DNA of 64,000 bases from NCBI RefSeq assembly GCF_048771995.1, contig NC_133027.1, positions 58,031,501 through 58,095,500 on the forward strand, in the 5' to 3' direction. The translations under genes and the position numbers were made by a program. The notes under the pieces were generated by a model. That model was not told the DNA's origin. It saw only the letters and a program-made list of their open reading frames with translations, and did no database searches. This document shows, piece after piece, positions 1 to 13,495 of this stretch (positions within the stretch are counted from its first letter, which is position 1; the number at the start of each line of letters is the position of its first letter). Source of the DNA: Taeniopygia guttata (Eukaryota; Chordata; Aves; Passeriformes; Estrildidae).

Positions 1-3000
1 AAATTTTCTGCAACTATGTTGTTATGTGGATTGGTCTACTGTGGTACAAAGAGATTAGACTCTAATCTGAGGCATATTCTCAGCAAAGCTACTTCCTAGT
101 CCTCCTCCAACGACGGGTAGATGGAAGGAGATAGAGAAGTGTCAGTCACAGAGCTATACAGCTCTTCCTCATCAGGCCAAGTGTACCAATCACCCAGATG
201 ACTGTGTAGCACATAATATGCATAATATTTATGCACATATCTTTCCAAAATTAAACTTAGTACTCTCCCAGGTGAAGAAAGGCTTGGTTTCTGGCATTGG
301 AGTATTTTTTTGAGGGACAGAGATTGTGTAGAAGCCATATGAGTCAGAGGAAAAAAGTAGATAAGAGATTTGTAAAACAACCTGATAATCTCTAGCTCTT
401 TTTTCACTGGAAAGTTTTGGAGACATTGTGATAGATGAAGACCAAAATCAGAGCTCTCTTTTGACACTGCACAGAGATGGAGTGCCAGCATAGAGTTGGA
501 AGGTAATTCCAGTGACAGAGCCCTGAAGCAGAGTCTCACACAGCACCACATCAGGACAGCAGGGCAGTGGGGCTCATCCCTCCCGTGGCACATGAGTCAC
601 TGGAGTGAGTCCGTGTCTCTTGCACCATGGCTGTTGGTTTGATGACTCTGCTGGGACAGAGGAGGCCATATGAGTAGCTGCTGGCCAGAATCTGAAAACA
701 TGGGGCATTTTTTTGTTCCTATCACCTGTGATAGTCTCAGTGGGAATCTACTAATTCTGTTTTGGCAGAGTTAAGCTACACTACCGAATATGTGAGCCCA
801 AAACCAGGGAATGAGCCTCAGATGCTGCCTGATCCCATCTAACTAGTTTTACAAGGGCTTCTTGCATCCTCTCAGCTACTTAAGCAAGCAGCTATCTACA
901 GGATGGGATCAGGGTGCAGGCTCTGAATACAAAGGATTTATATACAAACCACAAACTCTTCTGAAGGGCATGCTCAAGTCAGGATGGCATGGGAACATGT
1001 CTTAAATCCACCTAAATTCTAGCTTGTGTTCAGGCACTTTATTCAAACAAGGCTTAAATTCTTCAGTCTTCACATTTTCATCAGCTGGGAAGAAACAGGT
1101 GAGGGGTGGTGCTGCCTGTTCCATAATTGCAAATATAAATCTTTCTCAGGATGACCATTAAACCGTAGGTGCATGATTCCTGAAGGAACATTGTGCCAGG
1201 CAAAACAAGGCCAGGCTTTTCAAGCGTTCACCTCCTTGTGTCAGTGCTGAAACAGACTTCCCTGATGGAAATCATGTGATTGATTAAGCCTAATTATCCC
1301 TTCTGGCTTTCAAGAACAGTCTTTATGTTAATGCAAGAGGAGATACAGTCTCTGCCCTATTCACAGACAAGAGCACTTCCCCACTGCAGTAACTGGCACG
1401 ATCTGTAACTGGCACTGCTCGTATTCTCACTTGTTCCTCACACATCTCAAATATATCATTATATCACAGGCACATCACCCCCTGGTGTTGCTCTCAGGCA
1501 TGGCTGTTGTAACACCATGAGGCAAATTACATGTTTGTGCACTTCAAAGCCTTTCTTTCCATAGAAAGTATTGCTTAAGAGTCAGAATTCTCTGGAATAG
1601 GCACAGGTGCCCCCCCTCTCCTAGGGTCATTTCTTTCTCATATATCGAAGCCAAGCTCAGATGAGGATTTGGAAACACTTCTGGGGAAAGGAGGAGAAGC
1701 ATTTCTTTTCTGGGCATTTGCCCTGGTCTTTTCTCCTCTTGGATAGCTGCACAATCTTATGGCTGTAGAAGCCAGAGATGTCCTCCTGGGGCTAGGCAAA
1801 GGCCTGGGCTGCTGAATCGACTGTTTGACAGCTGATTTGAAAACAAACAGACCTTAAAATAGTATTTCTGCCATTGCATTGGCTGCAAACTTTGAGCCCT
1901 GTGTTGAACTGGACCAAGCAGAAGGAACAAAATAAGCAGTACTGAAATTACTCTTCTGCCTGCTTTGTCCACCATATTACTCCAATGTCCACAGTTTGGG
2001 GTATTTCTATTTGCCTCTTCCTTCTTTATGGCTTTTTGTTGGTTTTTGTTTTTTGTTTTTTTTTCCTGGTCTGTCCTTTCTCTCATCACTTCAGCAGCTC
2101 TCTCTTGAGATGTTCACTTTCTTGTTTTGAATACCTGAAGTGCCAGACAAGACTTGGGAGACTGGGAAAATGGAAAGAAGAATGATGCAAACAGAAAAAC
2201 TCCGAGGCAAAGAGGCATGGGACTTTTTCCTTAACTTCAGTGCAGACACAGCTGTCAAAGCATGAGTAAAACCAATATGGAGAGTGCAGAGAGTGCAGAC
2301 ATCTTCAGACATCCTTTCTGCATTTCTACTCAGCATAATATAACCTGCTTCAGACCCTTCTCCTGTCACACCACTAGCAATTAAAGTTCTCTGTCTACAT
2401 GCTCATTTCAAACTCACTTGCTGGCTCCAGGGGGCTGCCTTCACCCCTTTTTATAACGTGCTCCTTCTACCTCAGGGGGAAAATTAATTTTTGCCCAATT
2501 GTTTATGTAGAGTCTTTATTTGGTAGAGGTCTTCCAGGACACAGATATACACACAAAACATGGAATCTCAGAAGTTTCTTCTCTTTCTAATTTAGGCAGA
2601 AAAGAAAACCTTCTCTGTCACTTTAACTCTTTAAATGCACTGAGCATTGAATAAATGTTACCTTATGGGAGGCGTTAGGCTGTTCCTCTAGTTACATCAG
2701 CCCCAGAGCTTATCCAAGTGCATGTGGTGACCCCCCTCAGCTTTATCTTTCACTTTCCTCCCTCATGGCTCATCTACAGACTTGGAACACCACTAACACG
2801 CTTGGCAAAGAAGCCATAAGCTGAACTAGCTGGGGGTTCCCTCACCATGAGCACGGTGGCTGCCACTAAGTGTCTGCAATTCTTCACATGCACAAGTGCA
2901 CAAGTACCCATTGTCTGCAAGAAGTAGTATGCTGGCGTTTTTCAGGATAAAAATAATTATGTCTAACACATTTTAATTACCACAGCAGCTCCCACTGAAA

Positions 3001-5495
3001 CCTCCAGCAAAGCTCATCCCTTGGCTTGACTGAGAGCAGGACCCAGCCTGACACTTGTTTGAATGTTGATTTACAGTTTTTGCTTCAAAAAACTGAGGAA
3101 AACTGCCTGTGAAGCACGCTCTTTTCCTCCAGTTAGGAAATGATATGATTACTTCTGTTGAACATTATCTAGAAGTGTCACAGTGACTTGGCCTGGCTGA
3201 CAAGAGTGCATCACCTGTAGCATGACAGTGAAACTGGGCTGGAAACTGATCTGGTGGCAGAGGACTATGGCTTCTGGACAGCCTGGAATAGGAAGAGGCA
3301 GAAAATCCTGAGTACTTTCAGGAAAGAATATGATCAGCCTAAAGATGGGATTTTTTGGTTTTTCTTAATTGTAATAACAATAAATTCAGCTTTGCAAAGG
3401 GCTCCCTTCTAGTCCTGCATTCCTTTTTGAGCACATTAATGATCTTACTTCAGTGTAGTGCAAAAAAAAAAAAAAAAAAGTCAGCATATTCTCCTTTGTA
3501 TCTCTTCTGCCCTTGGGAATTCCGGATTCAAGCGCTTTTTGTGCAGGAGTGGTACTAATAAAGTCTGTTTATTTGGCTTTAATCTAGTTTATGAGTGTGT
3601 CTGTGACTTTCCATTCCTGTATGACCAGTGGAGCCTTCAGCACCCCATTTGCTTCACTTTTCAGGTCTTGCAAGCAAGAGTTGTGTGAGACAGAAGGTGG
3701 CTGTCTCCTGCGAGTCCCTGGAGACCAGAGCAGCCTCAACCAATTGTAATAGCAAGACTACATCCTTATGCCAATAGTTCCACCTTCACAGGAAACAAAA
3801 AACACATGAGGCCGCCACAAGGCTCACTTTCAGCCCCAGCAAGGAGGACATGGGATGGGAGGTGTGGGCACCCTAACCATAACTCAAGTCTTAGCAAATG
3901 CCTCTGAGCCACTTTCTGAGCTTTCGAGAGAAGAGAAATAATTCTAATTATAATACTGGTTGGCTTATTGTTTTAAGTCAATGCCACCTAGTTGTCAATT
4001 TTTTTCCGTGTCTTTTTTAATAAATAGAGGACACACGTAAGTATTTTAACAGCCTAAAGGGCTTCTGCCATTTCACTCAGCGATCAAATGCACCAAAATA
4101 AAGACTTCATCCCAAACTTCATTTTTTTATAGTCTCATTTTAAAGAGCAATGGTAGGGTTTTATTCTTATGTATATTCTCTAAAAATGCCCTTGCACATT
4201 CACTGCTAGGTCTCTAAAAGCAGACTGATAAGGTGTTTGTTGACAGGAGATAACCCGGGACACACTGGGGAAGGTCACAGTGACAGAGCTGAGTACCCTG
4301 CCCTTCCTCACAACAGAGGCATTGAGGCAAGCCTCCTTGCATTGAGACACAGCCTCAGAAAGCACAAGACCAGGACACAACCAAGATCTCCCCTTTTCTG
4401 ATGGATATAGAGAACAGATGGAATTCAGCCCACCAGAGCTGGAGAGATCAGTGCTGCACCCCAGCTGGGTCCTTGGAGGCAAATTGCAAAAAAGTTCATG
4501 ACTCATGGAAAATGTATCACCTATTCCCACCAAACTTTGAACATTATCAGCTGCTATTACTATAAATAGGGTAAAAGGTGCTTGGTATGTTGTACTTTTC
4601 CAGGCCTATGTAAATATGAGCAAACTATGATAGACAGCAAAAGGCAAAAGATTGAATGATACTGTGAGTTATCTTTACATTATTTTATATATTTATTTAT
4701 TAACATAGTGCATTAATTACCATTTTAACACAGAGACACAGATCACTGATCAATGACTTTGTGTTCTCTAAAAAATATTACAAACTGTTCAGTTACATAA
4801 AGAAGACCTTATCCAGATGTTGATTTTTCTCTTTGATGGTAGTTAAGATTTTATCAGATTGGTTTCCACATGAAGTACTTAGTAGCTGATGAAGCACATT
4901 ACAATTCAGGTATTGGCCAACATGGTTATATTTCCTGGATCTTTATCAAAAGAGGAGAAGCATATTTCAATACTTTGGTTTCAGTGGGATGGAGGATTTC
5001 AGGAAATGATGGTCTCTCAAACTGTTTGCTAAAGGCTCTGGGAGCAACAATGCAATCAGTATCTTTAGTCATTAATTACCTCATTTTTAACCCACTCATA
5101 GTTCTCTCCAGTTTGATCTTGTTCATTGCTGTCTAAAAGTGGCTCCAAATGAGGCTTGACCTCACCATAGTGGTCAGTGCCAGGACATTTCTAATCTTTG
5201 CTGCGCTGTCAGACTCACAACCACTGTGAAACAAATGTTTCCTGCATTGCTGCCGCTCAGGCTCGTGTACATTTCTGCTTCATTCCGCATCACCACCAGC
5301 AGTGCAAAACCCCTGGCCTTCTTCTGTGTCAGGGCATGAAAGAAGATGAGATGTGAAGAAATCATTTAGAGAGCCCTGCAGAAAGCCTTAATGCATGGGA
5401 CATGGGGAGCAAGGTGAGAACAGAAACAGAGCCAGGATGGGTTGGAAACCCAGAGGTTTAGTTACACCCTCTTGAAGAGATGCACCCCGCAGGTG
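1..5495. other. Gene-poor intergenic stretch
   Basis: No gene is recognised in this AT-rich stretch. Open frames are short and lack family motifs. The longest is a 165-codon minus-strand frame at 96-593 whose product has an acidic C-terminus; I do not recognise it. An 18-base A run lies at about 3462-3479. MAS1 and IGF2R follow PNLDC1 in the human block, but nothing here matches an intact single-exon MAS1-type receptor. Confidence 0.5.
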
Positions 5496-5501
5496 GATGA
5501 G

Positions 5502-5792
5502 TGTCGCTATAGGACACGTGAAAGCACGACGTGAGCTACCTGTTATTTGTAAGGTAAAGAAGAAGGTTTATTTTTTGACTCCAACTTTTATACTTTTCCA
5601 AAGGTGACAGTGGATTGGAGAGTGGATGGGCCACCTCTCCAAAGACATTGGACAAACTACTAGTACATCAAGTTTCTCCACCCCCATGAAGGAATGCAAA
5701 CTAGTATGTTGTTTATAGAAATTGTGTGGGAAAGTTTTCTAACAGAATGTAAACTCAGAAGGCTTTAGAAAATCTTAAGAATTAGGACGACA
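5502..5792 (-). mobile_element. Solo LTR, 6-bp target duplication (ERVK-like)
   Basis: A 291-bp segment begins TGTCG and ends CGACA, a perfect 5-bp terminal inverted repeat of the TG...CA type. It is flanked on both sides by the same 6-bp word GATGAG (5496-5501 and 5793-5798). Read on the minus strand, an AATAAA is followed by about 80 bases before the end, as in an R-U5 region, so the LTR points left. No internal retroviral sequence is present. A 6-bp duplication is typical of ERVK-class (class II) avian retroviruses. It looks like a solo LTR left by recombination. The family name was not verified. Confidence 0.75.
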
Positions 5793-5798
5793 GATGAG

Positions 5799-7023
5799 TT
5801 TTTCAGATTTTTGAAGACTACGAAGACAGCAAATTGCACATTGCATTACCCAAGAAGAGTCACAGTCTTCACCAGAAGTGGATTTGAGGGGGAGGTGATA
5901 CCAGTGGCCGGTGGTGGTGTCATATTTGCAATGTGACAAAGCCAAGCATTTTGCCATTGGCAAGGGAAAGAAATTTTTGAGGGGAAAAAAGGTAAACTTT
6001 ACTTTTTCTTGTTTTCAAAAATAGTCCCAGTTTTTGTGATGAAAACTCCATTTGTCAATGAATTTGAGATTTCTTGGAAAAACACCAAAACCCACTAAAT
6101 CTTCTAAACTTAAATGAAATATAGCATTTCACATCTCACAAAATGGACCACAGGTGGTTACAGAACAGAAAGCTGATGCTTGGGTATTGCACGAATAAGG
6201 AGTGAAGGAAGGAATGCTCAATCCACCCTACCAGGTAGGCACCCTGCTCCTCGCTAGAAAATTAAAATCACACAGGGTCCCTGCCAGAATGATTAATGGG
6301 AAATTCCCTCCCAGTTTCTGCCCCAGCTGAACAAGCCAGCTGAGCAGACTAAAGGGAGCAGAAAGGCCAGCTCAGCACAGAGGGTACTGGCACCAGTCCG
6401 GGCTGGTTCCTGTGCCTGTGCAAGCTGGGTACAGAGTAGGACAACCATGGATGTATTCAGCTTCCTGGGACACCTGCCTGACACTGAGACCTGTGAACAC
6501 AGAGCCAGAGCCATCCTTACACTAGAAAGAATGTTGGTGTCAGGGGAAATCCATACTTATAGAGGAAGCTGCATTCGTTTCCAAACTTCAGAGCTGCAGG
6601 AGGAGAGTAGCAGAAAAGAAACACTGACCCTTCCTGTAGGTTGGCAGGTCCACACATCCACATCTATTGCTCCAGCCCTCTTGCCCATCTCTGGTGGGAT
6701 TTGTGGTGAATGTGGCAGATTAGAAGGGTCAGTATGCAAAAGCCTGAGAGAAGTGGTAACCTTCAGCAGGACAAATTCATGTGCAACTGAAGTGCCAAAA
6801 TCTCCTGTCTAAAGACTGCTTTCCCCCTGAAGATGATTGTTAGCAAAGCCTTCCACATCACCTCCAGCTCCCAGTCACTTATTCCTGCCCATTCTCTTCA
6901 AATCCAACTTTTTCTCCCAGTCCCTCTTCCTTGCTAAAGATCAAAGCCCATCTCTCTCCTGTGCTTGCTGCTCCAGAGATATGGTGGGAGCAAAAAACCA
7001 GAAGAAATGGGGGACCAGGGCTC
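5799..7023. other. Intergenic, nothing recognised
   Basis: Unique-looking sequence between a solo LTR and a SINE. Short frames on both strands overlap each other and match no family I know. Confidence 0.4.
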
Positions 7024-7156
7024 ACAGATTCCCAGAATATTCTGAGTTGGAAGGGACCCACAAGGATTATTGAGTTCCACTCTTAAGCAAATGTCCCATA
7101 CAGGGACTGAACCTACAGCCTCTGTGTTATCAGTACCATGCTCTGACCAGCTGAGC
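7024..7156 (-). mobile_element. tRNA-Ile-derived SINE with CR1-like tail (TguSINE1-like)
   Basis: Read on the minus strand the element starts with a tRNA-like head: an A-box-like GCTCAGCTGG, an anticodon-loop-like CTGATAA, and a B box GGTTCAGTCC that fits the Pol III consensus. The arm order and spacing follow tRNA-Ile. The tail is CR1-like (a relative of GGGTCCCTTCCAACTC) and ends near an ATTCTG-type terminus. This head-tail combination is the structure described for passerine SINEs. The copy has several differences from a functional tRNA-Ile, so it is not a tRNA gene. Confidence 0.75.
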
Positions 7157-8067
7157 AGTCTCAGGGTCAGAGTCCTCTTGCCCTAGCAGCAATGAGGCTG
7201 CTGATCCTGGCATGTGTGCCAGGAGCTCATGGCCACTGCTCTAGCACAAATGCTCATAGAAATAGCTGACAGGCAAGCACATCTTCCTCAGGAACTGCCC
7301 ACAGCAAGGGGATGGGGCAGTGCTTTGTGAAGCCACAGCCCTGCCTCCTGCTCAATTTGAGCCACCATGAGCCAGCAGCCACTGACAGGCACTATTTGTT
7401 CTGCCGGGTGCTTCCTTCAGCAGTTACACCACCGGAGGCATGCAGTTAAGGAGGGTAAGTTCAGTAGGGAGCAGATGTAGAATCAGAGGTGCCAGCCAGG
7501 CTGTATGAGTACTTGGTAGTCTAAAGATAGTGACAGGTGCCTGTGGAACTGGGAAGAGCTCTGGTTGCAGTTCTGTTCCCCCATCATTGTGCAGTACCCT
7601 TGTGTTATGGTACATTTTGGACATTTATCAATGCAAGCCATGGAGCAAGAGCATCCCCCCTTACAGGGGTGCCTCTGGCTGCAGAAAGCCCCAAGACACT
7701 CCTCACTGAGCAGCCAGACCCAGTCTGTCCCCTGGGGACTGCCCAGCTTCTGGAGGCAGTGGGACCCTAAGGGAGGCCCAGGCATGTCTCCTGTGGCACT
7801 GCTTCCCATGACCCAGTGGCCCTATGGATCAATTACATCAAGCTGCTTCTGTCCTGCATCCCAGGGGAGGGGGCAAATTTTGAGCACTGCAGGCAGCTGT
7901 GGGAGCCTGTGGGTTTGCAAATCCTCACAGGAATGGCATATGTAGGAATGGCAAAGTCAGTCGTACATGTTTCATGCACAGGACAGATGAGCTCCAGAGT
8001 GAGCCTGTTTTGGTTAGGCTAGCTGCTCTTGTAAGCAAGCATCTCATTAAATTGTGAGAAATTAAGA
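7157..8067. other. Intergenic, nothing recognised
   Basis: GC content is a little higher and short open frames lie on both strands at about 7480-7950. They overlap in several frames, show no domain and no splice-linked continuation, and are probably chance frames. Confidence 0.4.
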
Positions 8068-8073
8068 CAGCTG

Positions 8074-8460
8074 TGTTGTGAATGCAGGCAAAACCCGATG
8101 GGAAGAGATGACGGTGTCTGACTCAGTTCAGAAGGCTGAATGATTTCTTTATTATAATTATGCTAAAATAAATTAATATACTATATAAAGGAAGATACTA
8201 AAAACTACAAACCTACTTGTTCTAACTATATCTCTAACACAACTCAGGACCCTCTTGCAGGAGTCCAGACACAGGTGGATCTGATTGGCCATCAGGCTTA
8301 ATCCTCACCAGAATCCAATGAAGCAATCACCCCAGGTAAATAATTCTCCAAACACATTCCACATGAGAAAAACAAGGAGCAGAAATAGCAATTGTTTTCT
8401 GTTTCTGTCTCTCTGTGCACCTCTATGAAAAATCCTGAGAGAGAGAAATGTGCTGCCACA
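8074..8460 (-). mobile_element. Solo LTR, 6-bp target duplication (ERVK-like)
   Basis: A 387-bp segment runs from TGTTGTG to GCCACA and is bracketed by an identical 6-bp word CAGCTG (8068-8073 and 8461-8466). On the minus strand an AATAAAG about 90 bases before the end fits an R-U5 boundary, so the LTR reads leftward. No gag, pol or env sequence adjoins it. The exact direct repeat suggests a modest age. The sequence differs from the other solo LTR at 5502, so these are two separate families or subfamilies. Confidence 0.75.
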
Positions 8461-8466
8461 CAGCTG

Positions 8467-11400
8467 TACATTTGTTAACCAAAAGCTGGAGGCAAAGTAG
8501 GAATTTCTAGCAGCATCTTTTCAAGCAAGGTCAGAACATGTTACAGATTTGTCCAAACACTAGTGCCAAGTTTTATGGGGCCAGTAAAACAGTTTGTATT
8601 ACTTCAAATTTCAAAATGAGGATTGCAGATTACTCTTCCACTGCTTATAAACCCAGGTAAACTCCAGGAGTGTTTGTGGGTAGACCAGGTCCAAACTTAG
8701 AAGTACTTTAGGATTTCCTTAATTTTTGTGCACCTGGGTGATGTTCAATAAGCTGTCTTTAAGTTTTAAATAGCACTCTTTTTTGTTTTCTTTTTTTAAC
8801 TGGATCTGTTTCTGCCAGGGCACCATGTGTCTCGCCTGCATAGTAGCTATTACCTTTCATTACTTCCATCCCACAGATATTTTAAAATCCAGCCTAACTT
8901 ACATCACTGACATGAGACTCTTTGCCAAGACACTTGCTGTTGCCATTTTCTTTTAAAGCTTGGCCACAGAAGGCCAAGGGATTAACACAGCCATCTCCAG
9001 AAACAGGAGAATTGAGTACCAATCACTCCTGAGTCTGGAGAGGGTCCTTAGCTGTCCTGAATGGGGAGAAAGGGGTGCAGGTGTCCCATCTTCATCTTAC
9101 CTTTGATGAAACATCTGTCTGTTTATACGATCATTTGGCTGGGGAGAAAGTCCAAGAGGATTCAACTACTCATCTGCTTGTTAGCATGCTGATAGGATTT
9201 GAATCCACTTTCTCTGAGGATGTCTCATTCCCCTGCCCAAGGTGCAGGGCAGAGGTCTGAATGTCAGGTGGGAGTGTTCCTGCATACTGTGTCTGTGCTT
9301 AAAAGGGAGCAACCCCAGCCCAGGTACCCCTCCGAGATGGGACTGTGCCAAGATCCTTCCCAGAAGGGAAGCCCAAAGGCACTCCCGTTACACTTAAGCA
9401 CTGGTTTTGTTAAAACTAGTTAAAACCACAAGCTTGAACAAGGTAGTTTCTTCAGCAAGAGAAAGCATGAGGCAAGACATTGGGCATAAACTCTCCCTCA
9501 TCCTCCATGCATCCTAACTACTACAACTCTTCACTTTTCATAGCTTCCTGCCTTGCAACAAACTCACAGCTCCTCGGGGGCCTCTGGAAAAAATCTTTTC
9601 ACGGCTTCTGCCTACATACATTCTCCTTCCAGTCTGTGCACCACAGCAATCCTTGGCCAGGTTCTGTGCCACGAACTCCACCTGTCTCTGAGGGCACAGG
9701 TCTTGCTTCTCTCCCCACTGCTCAGCCACAGCTCTTGTAACACAGCACTGACACACACTCGTGTGGGTCGCTCTCCGCCAGCGCTCCTGGGGATGTGTGG
9801 TGACAGCTCTGCAGGACAGCCAGCACAGGTACCAGCCATGCCACACCTCCAGCAGACCAAGGGATCAGAGGTCTGGGCTCTCCCCAGCACCGCTGGTCTG
9901 TATGGCCTTTCAGGTGGCACTGGGCTGATGCAACATTCCCCTTCCAAGGGTCCCTTGTGTCAGACTGGGTACAATCACCCCCTCCTCCTCAAGCATAAGG
10001 GTTCTTGAAAGAAATACACCCATGGCATTTCATGCACTGCCCTTTCACTCAGCCTTCCTTGGAGGGATTCTCCAGTGCTGGGACTACAGCAACCAGTGGA
10101 GAGGGGCTGTTGGGATAAGCCATGGGAAAAAGGGAGATAAAAACCAGAAAATAAAAGTCAGATTTGCTGCTGCATATAAAAGAACACCACAAAAACATGT
10201 TAACAGAGCAGTTGCACAGTAGGGTTTTCCCATGTCTAAAGCATATGGAAACTGTCAGTCTCTTCATAAGCACACAAAATTTGGCCCAGCTGTGGTGCTG
10301 CAGTACAGCCAAAGCCGTTCTGGCTTATGAAGGAACCTCCCACCAAGGGGCTGAGCAGTGCTGGCACTTGGCACCAGGCTGTTGCACTTCATTCAGCCAG
10401 CAAGACATCTGCAACCTCGCTGTTCCAAGGGTTTCTGCTATGATGTCTTTTGAGTGAAAACATACTGTGAAGAACTGTTGGCTCATGGCATTTGGAAGCA
10501 TAGAACTACAAAAAATTTTCTTCTATATGGAAAAATTATATTTTCAGAGAGGTAAATCCTGCTCTCCTGTCCTCCAATGCCAGCAGGAATCTGGCCTATT
10601 ACCACTGAAGCCATGAGCAGCAGCAAGAACAAAGGAATATTTAGAGTACTTCTGCCTTTTCCATGCCTTCTCACTGGAGTAGAGATGTTATATCAAAACT
10701 CACATATTTAATCTTGAACACATTAAAAAATGTCAATGTATCAAAAATTAAATTGTTCTTGTAAATAAATACATTCTGATCTGCAGTGTTCCATTTTCAG
10801 GGCTGTATTTTTAGCATACACCTTCACAACTTGAATTTTAACATTTTTTTCCTTGAGGGTTGGAATTATCCTGTCAAGCCTTGCAGCTGAAGTACAATTT
10901 TCTCACAGAGCTAAGGCAGGTGTGCTGTAACTGCTGCTAGGGACTCTGCTGTGGTTTTACCACTGTCTAAGGGAGACAGATTTGATTTTCAGAACTGCCA
11001 GCCCTCAGAACAACTCAGAAGCTCTGACAGGCATCTCTTCAGGGCCAGTCACAAGTCAGGTTGCACCACCATGAATTGGCTCCATAAGAATCTAAATTAT
11101 CTCCTACTGTCTAAATTATCTCCTCCTTGCAGGAGACAGGCAAGAACAGGCATAACCTGTTGGGTGCTTCCAAGTTCAATTAGTAAAATTCCCTAGTCTG
11201 GAGTAAAAGCAATGGCTGAGGTTGGAATGGCCAGATTGATGTATTCAAGAAGACTGTGTCTTGATCAACAGTTGCTTAGAAAACTTGCAGCTCTGTTCCT
11301 AGGGCCAAATGTCTCTGCTCTGATTTGTTCAGCTAGCCCTTAGCTAACACATGTCATTGGAAGGGACTGCCAGTACATCTCACTGAGCTCTCTAAGAGGC

Positions 11401-13485
11401 CCTAAGCAGTGAGTGACCACTATTAGGGAAGGCAACTTGTTTCTTTAAAGTCTTTCATTGGAAGATCAGAACATACTCAACTCACTCTGATCTCTTCATG
11501 TTTTTACTCTGCATGTAAACTTAATTGATTTATACTAGGAATAGCTAATAGTTCTACAGCAATTGTCACTTACTTCTCCCAGCTCTAAAGCAGGAAAATC
11601 AAATCCCTTGATTCACTACACCATGTTGCTACATGAGGCGTGTATTGTCTCTTGGAAATGGAAAACACATGGTCAGACCCATAGGCTATTTCTCCAAAAA
11701 GGGTGAGAGGATCTCTATTTTTGTCCACAGAGAAGTGTGCTTCTCTAGAGGGTGAACACGAGAGAGAACAGCACTGCAGAGAACTGAGTCATTATGTGTC
11801 TGTATGCCACTCTGAGAAGAAAATGGGAGAAACAAAATTTAAAGACAGAAGAATTTCTTTGTTCCTTCAAAGTGCATGCTCTCTTAGAAACTCCTGGGCT
11901 TCTCACAGGTAACAGCACCTGTATCTTCATGATCCCCAGACAGCAAAGATTAGATGCAAGTGAGGCTTTCTCTCCCCATATTCAAATAGCTAGCTGAATC
12001 CAGATCTTAGAGAACAAGGGTATTATATTTCCCAAGAAGAGTGTTTTTATGTGAAAACACATGCTACTGTGTATAACACCCAGTGAAAATCTTCCTAAAC
12101 CTACACAACGCAAAGAGCCTATGCTTTCCTTGACATAAGGGGGGTGTCTAAAGATGCTAGAAGACAAACTAACATTACATAATACGCGGGGGGACCACTG
12201 GTACTTGAAGGAACACTGTGACAGAGAACCACGTCACTAAAGGTCATCAAGTCAGTTACTTGTCTTGTAGGAGCTCGTTTATGAAACAAGAGGTGTAAAC
12301 CACAGCTGTGCAGAACTTGAGAACCACATCTGAAGATGCATTGCCCTCCTCCCCTCAAGAGCAGCAGGCCCTCAGCAGCAGAGAGCATGTGATCCTCAGG
12401 CACACCGCAGTGCTGTGCTGCTGCCTTAAGGTCCCCTGCAGCAACTCCCACATTACAGTCAATTAAAGGCAGATTCTGCCTATTAGATGAGCATGGGCCC
12501 CATCCAATTAAGTCTGACTAATGACATCTAAGAACCATTATATGAAAACCCTGGATAAACAGGTTATTTTTAAGAAGAGGAGATTAATTAAAAAAAAAAA
12601 TCTCTGAAGACCAAATTCCCTGGATTGACAAATACTCCAGCTGTATCAAGAGAAACTGATCCACAAAGCATGTCTCACGCTACTTTGCATAAAGGACTGC
12701 TCACATGCCTAGCACTAGAAGCAAGTAGAAATGTATGCTGACTCACCTGACCTCTGTATACTCCACAAATTGGAACCTGGTAAATTCCACTTATCTGTGC
12801 CAAACCTCAGCCACACTGTCACTGAAAATACCACTGCATGATACTGCACTGACAGCACTGCAAGTTATTTACTATTCCCTAGAATTGTCATGAGCCCCAG
12901 GAGTGGATTCTCCATCAACTCTGCATGCTTTCATTTGGTAAACAGTGACATTTCCCCTGCTTTACTAAACTGAAACTAAAAATAGCATCTTTAATTTCAT
13001 AACTTCCTGAACTTTTACAGAAATGTGTTTTATGCAGCAAGCACCGGCACTGGGAACAAACTGAGGGTATGAATAGCTGTGAAGAACCTACACAGGAGCA
13101 AAGCAAATTAGGCATTGAAACAATCATCTCTCCCTTCCAGAGGAGATGATGCCTTGAGCAGATTACAAAATACAAATTGCAAAGCAACACACCCCCTTCA
13201 AAAATCAGATTTCAAAGAAAACAAATCAAACAGTATTCAGTTTGGGGTTTTTTTCTGTTATTTTTTTCTCTCATTTTATTGAATGAAACAAAACAAAACA
13301 GACAAACACAAGAAATAACATCAGTCTTTCTCACATCTCATCTCTACAGTAGTCCTTTAGCGTCAACAGCTGCGAGTTCCTCCAAGCACAAAGGCCAAGA
13401 GAGACCACAGTGCCACAATACCAGAGATTCTAAGAGACAAGAATAATAAAATGCTGTTAGGCTACTTATATGTATGGCTTAATTT
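8467..13485. other. Intergenic region downstream of PNLDC1
   Basis: No gene was recognised. A GC-richer patch at about 9480-10010 has overlapping frames on both strands (up to 151 codons), a pattern expected of composition rather than coding. Elsewhere the sequence is AT-rich, with simple A runs near 12590. The terminal exon of PNLDC1 could lie here, but no convincing match to its hydrophobic tail was found. Confidence 0.4.
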
Positions 13486-13495
13486 TTTATTTATT
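13486..13495 (-). terminator. PNLDC1: Candidate PNLDC1 poly(A) signal
   Basis: Two overlapping AATAAA hexamers on the minus strand lie about 490 bases beyond the last PNLDC1 exon that could be identified. They are the nearest plausible poly(A) signals, but their use is inferred only from position. Confidence 0.35.

Noticed and set aside
7084-7156. Possible tRNA-Ile gene
   Set aside because: Box B and the anticodon loop are recognisable, but the arms are mutated and the sequence continues into a CR1-like tail, so it is a SINE.
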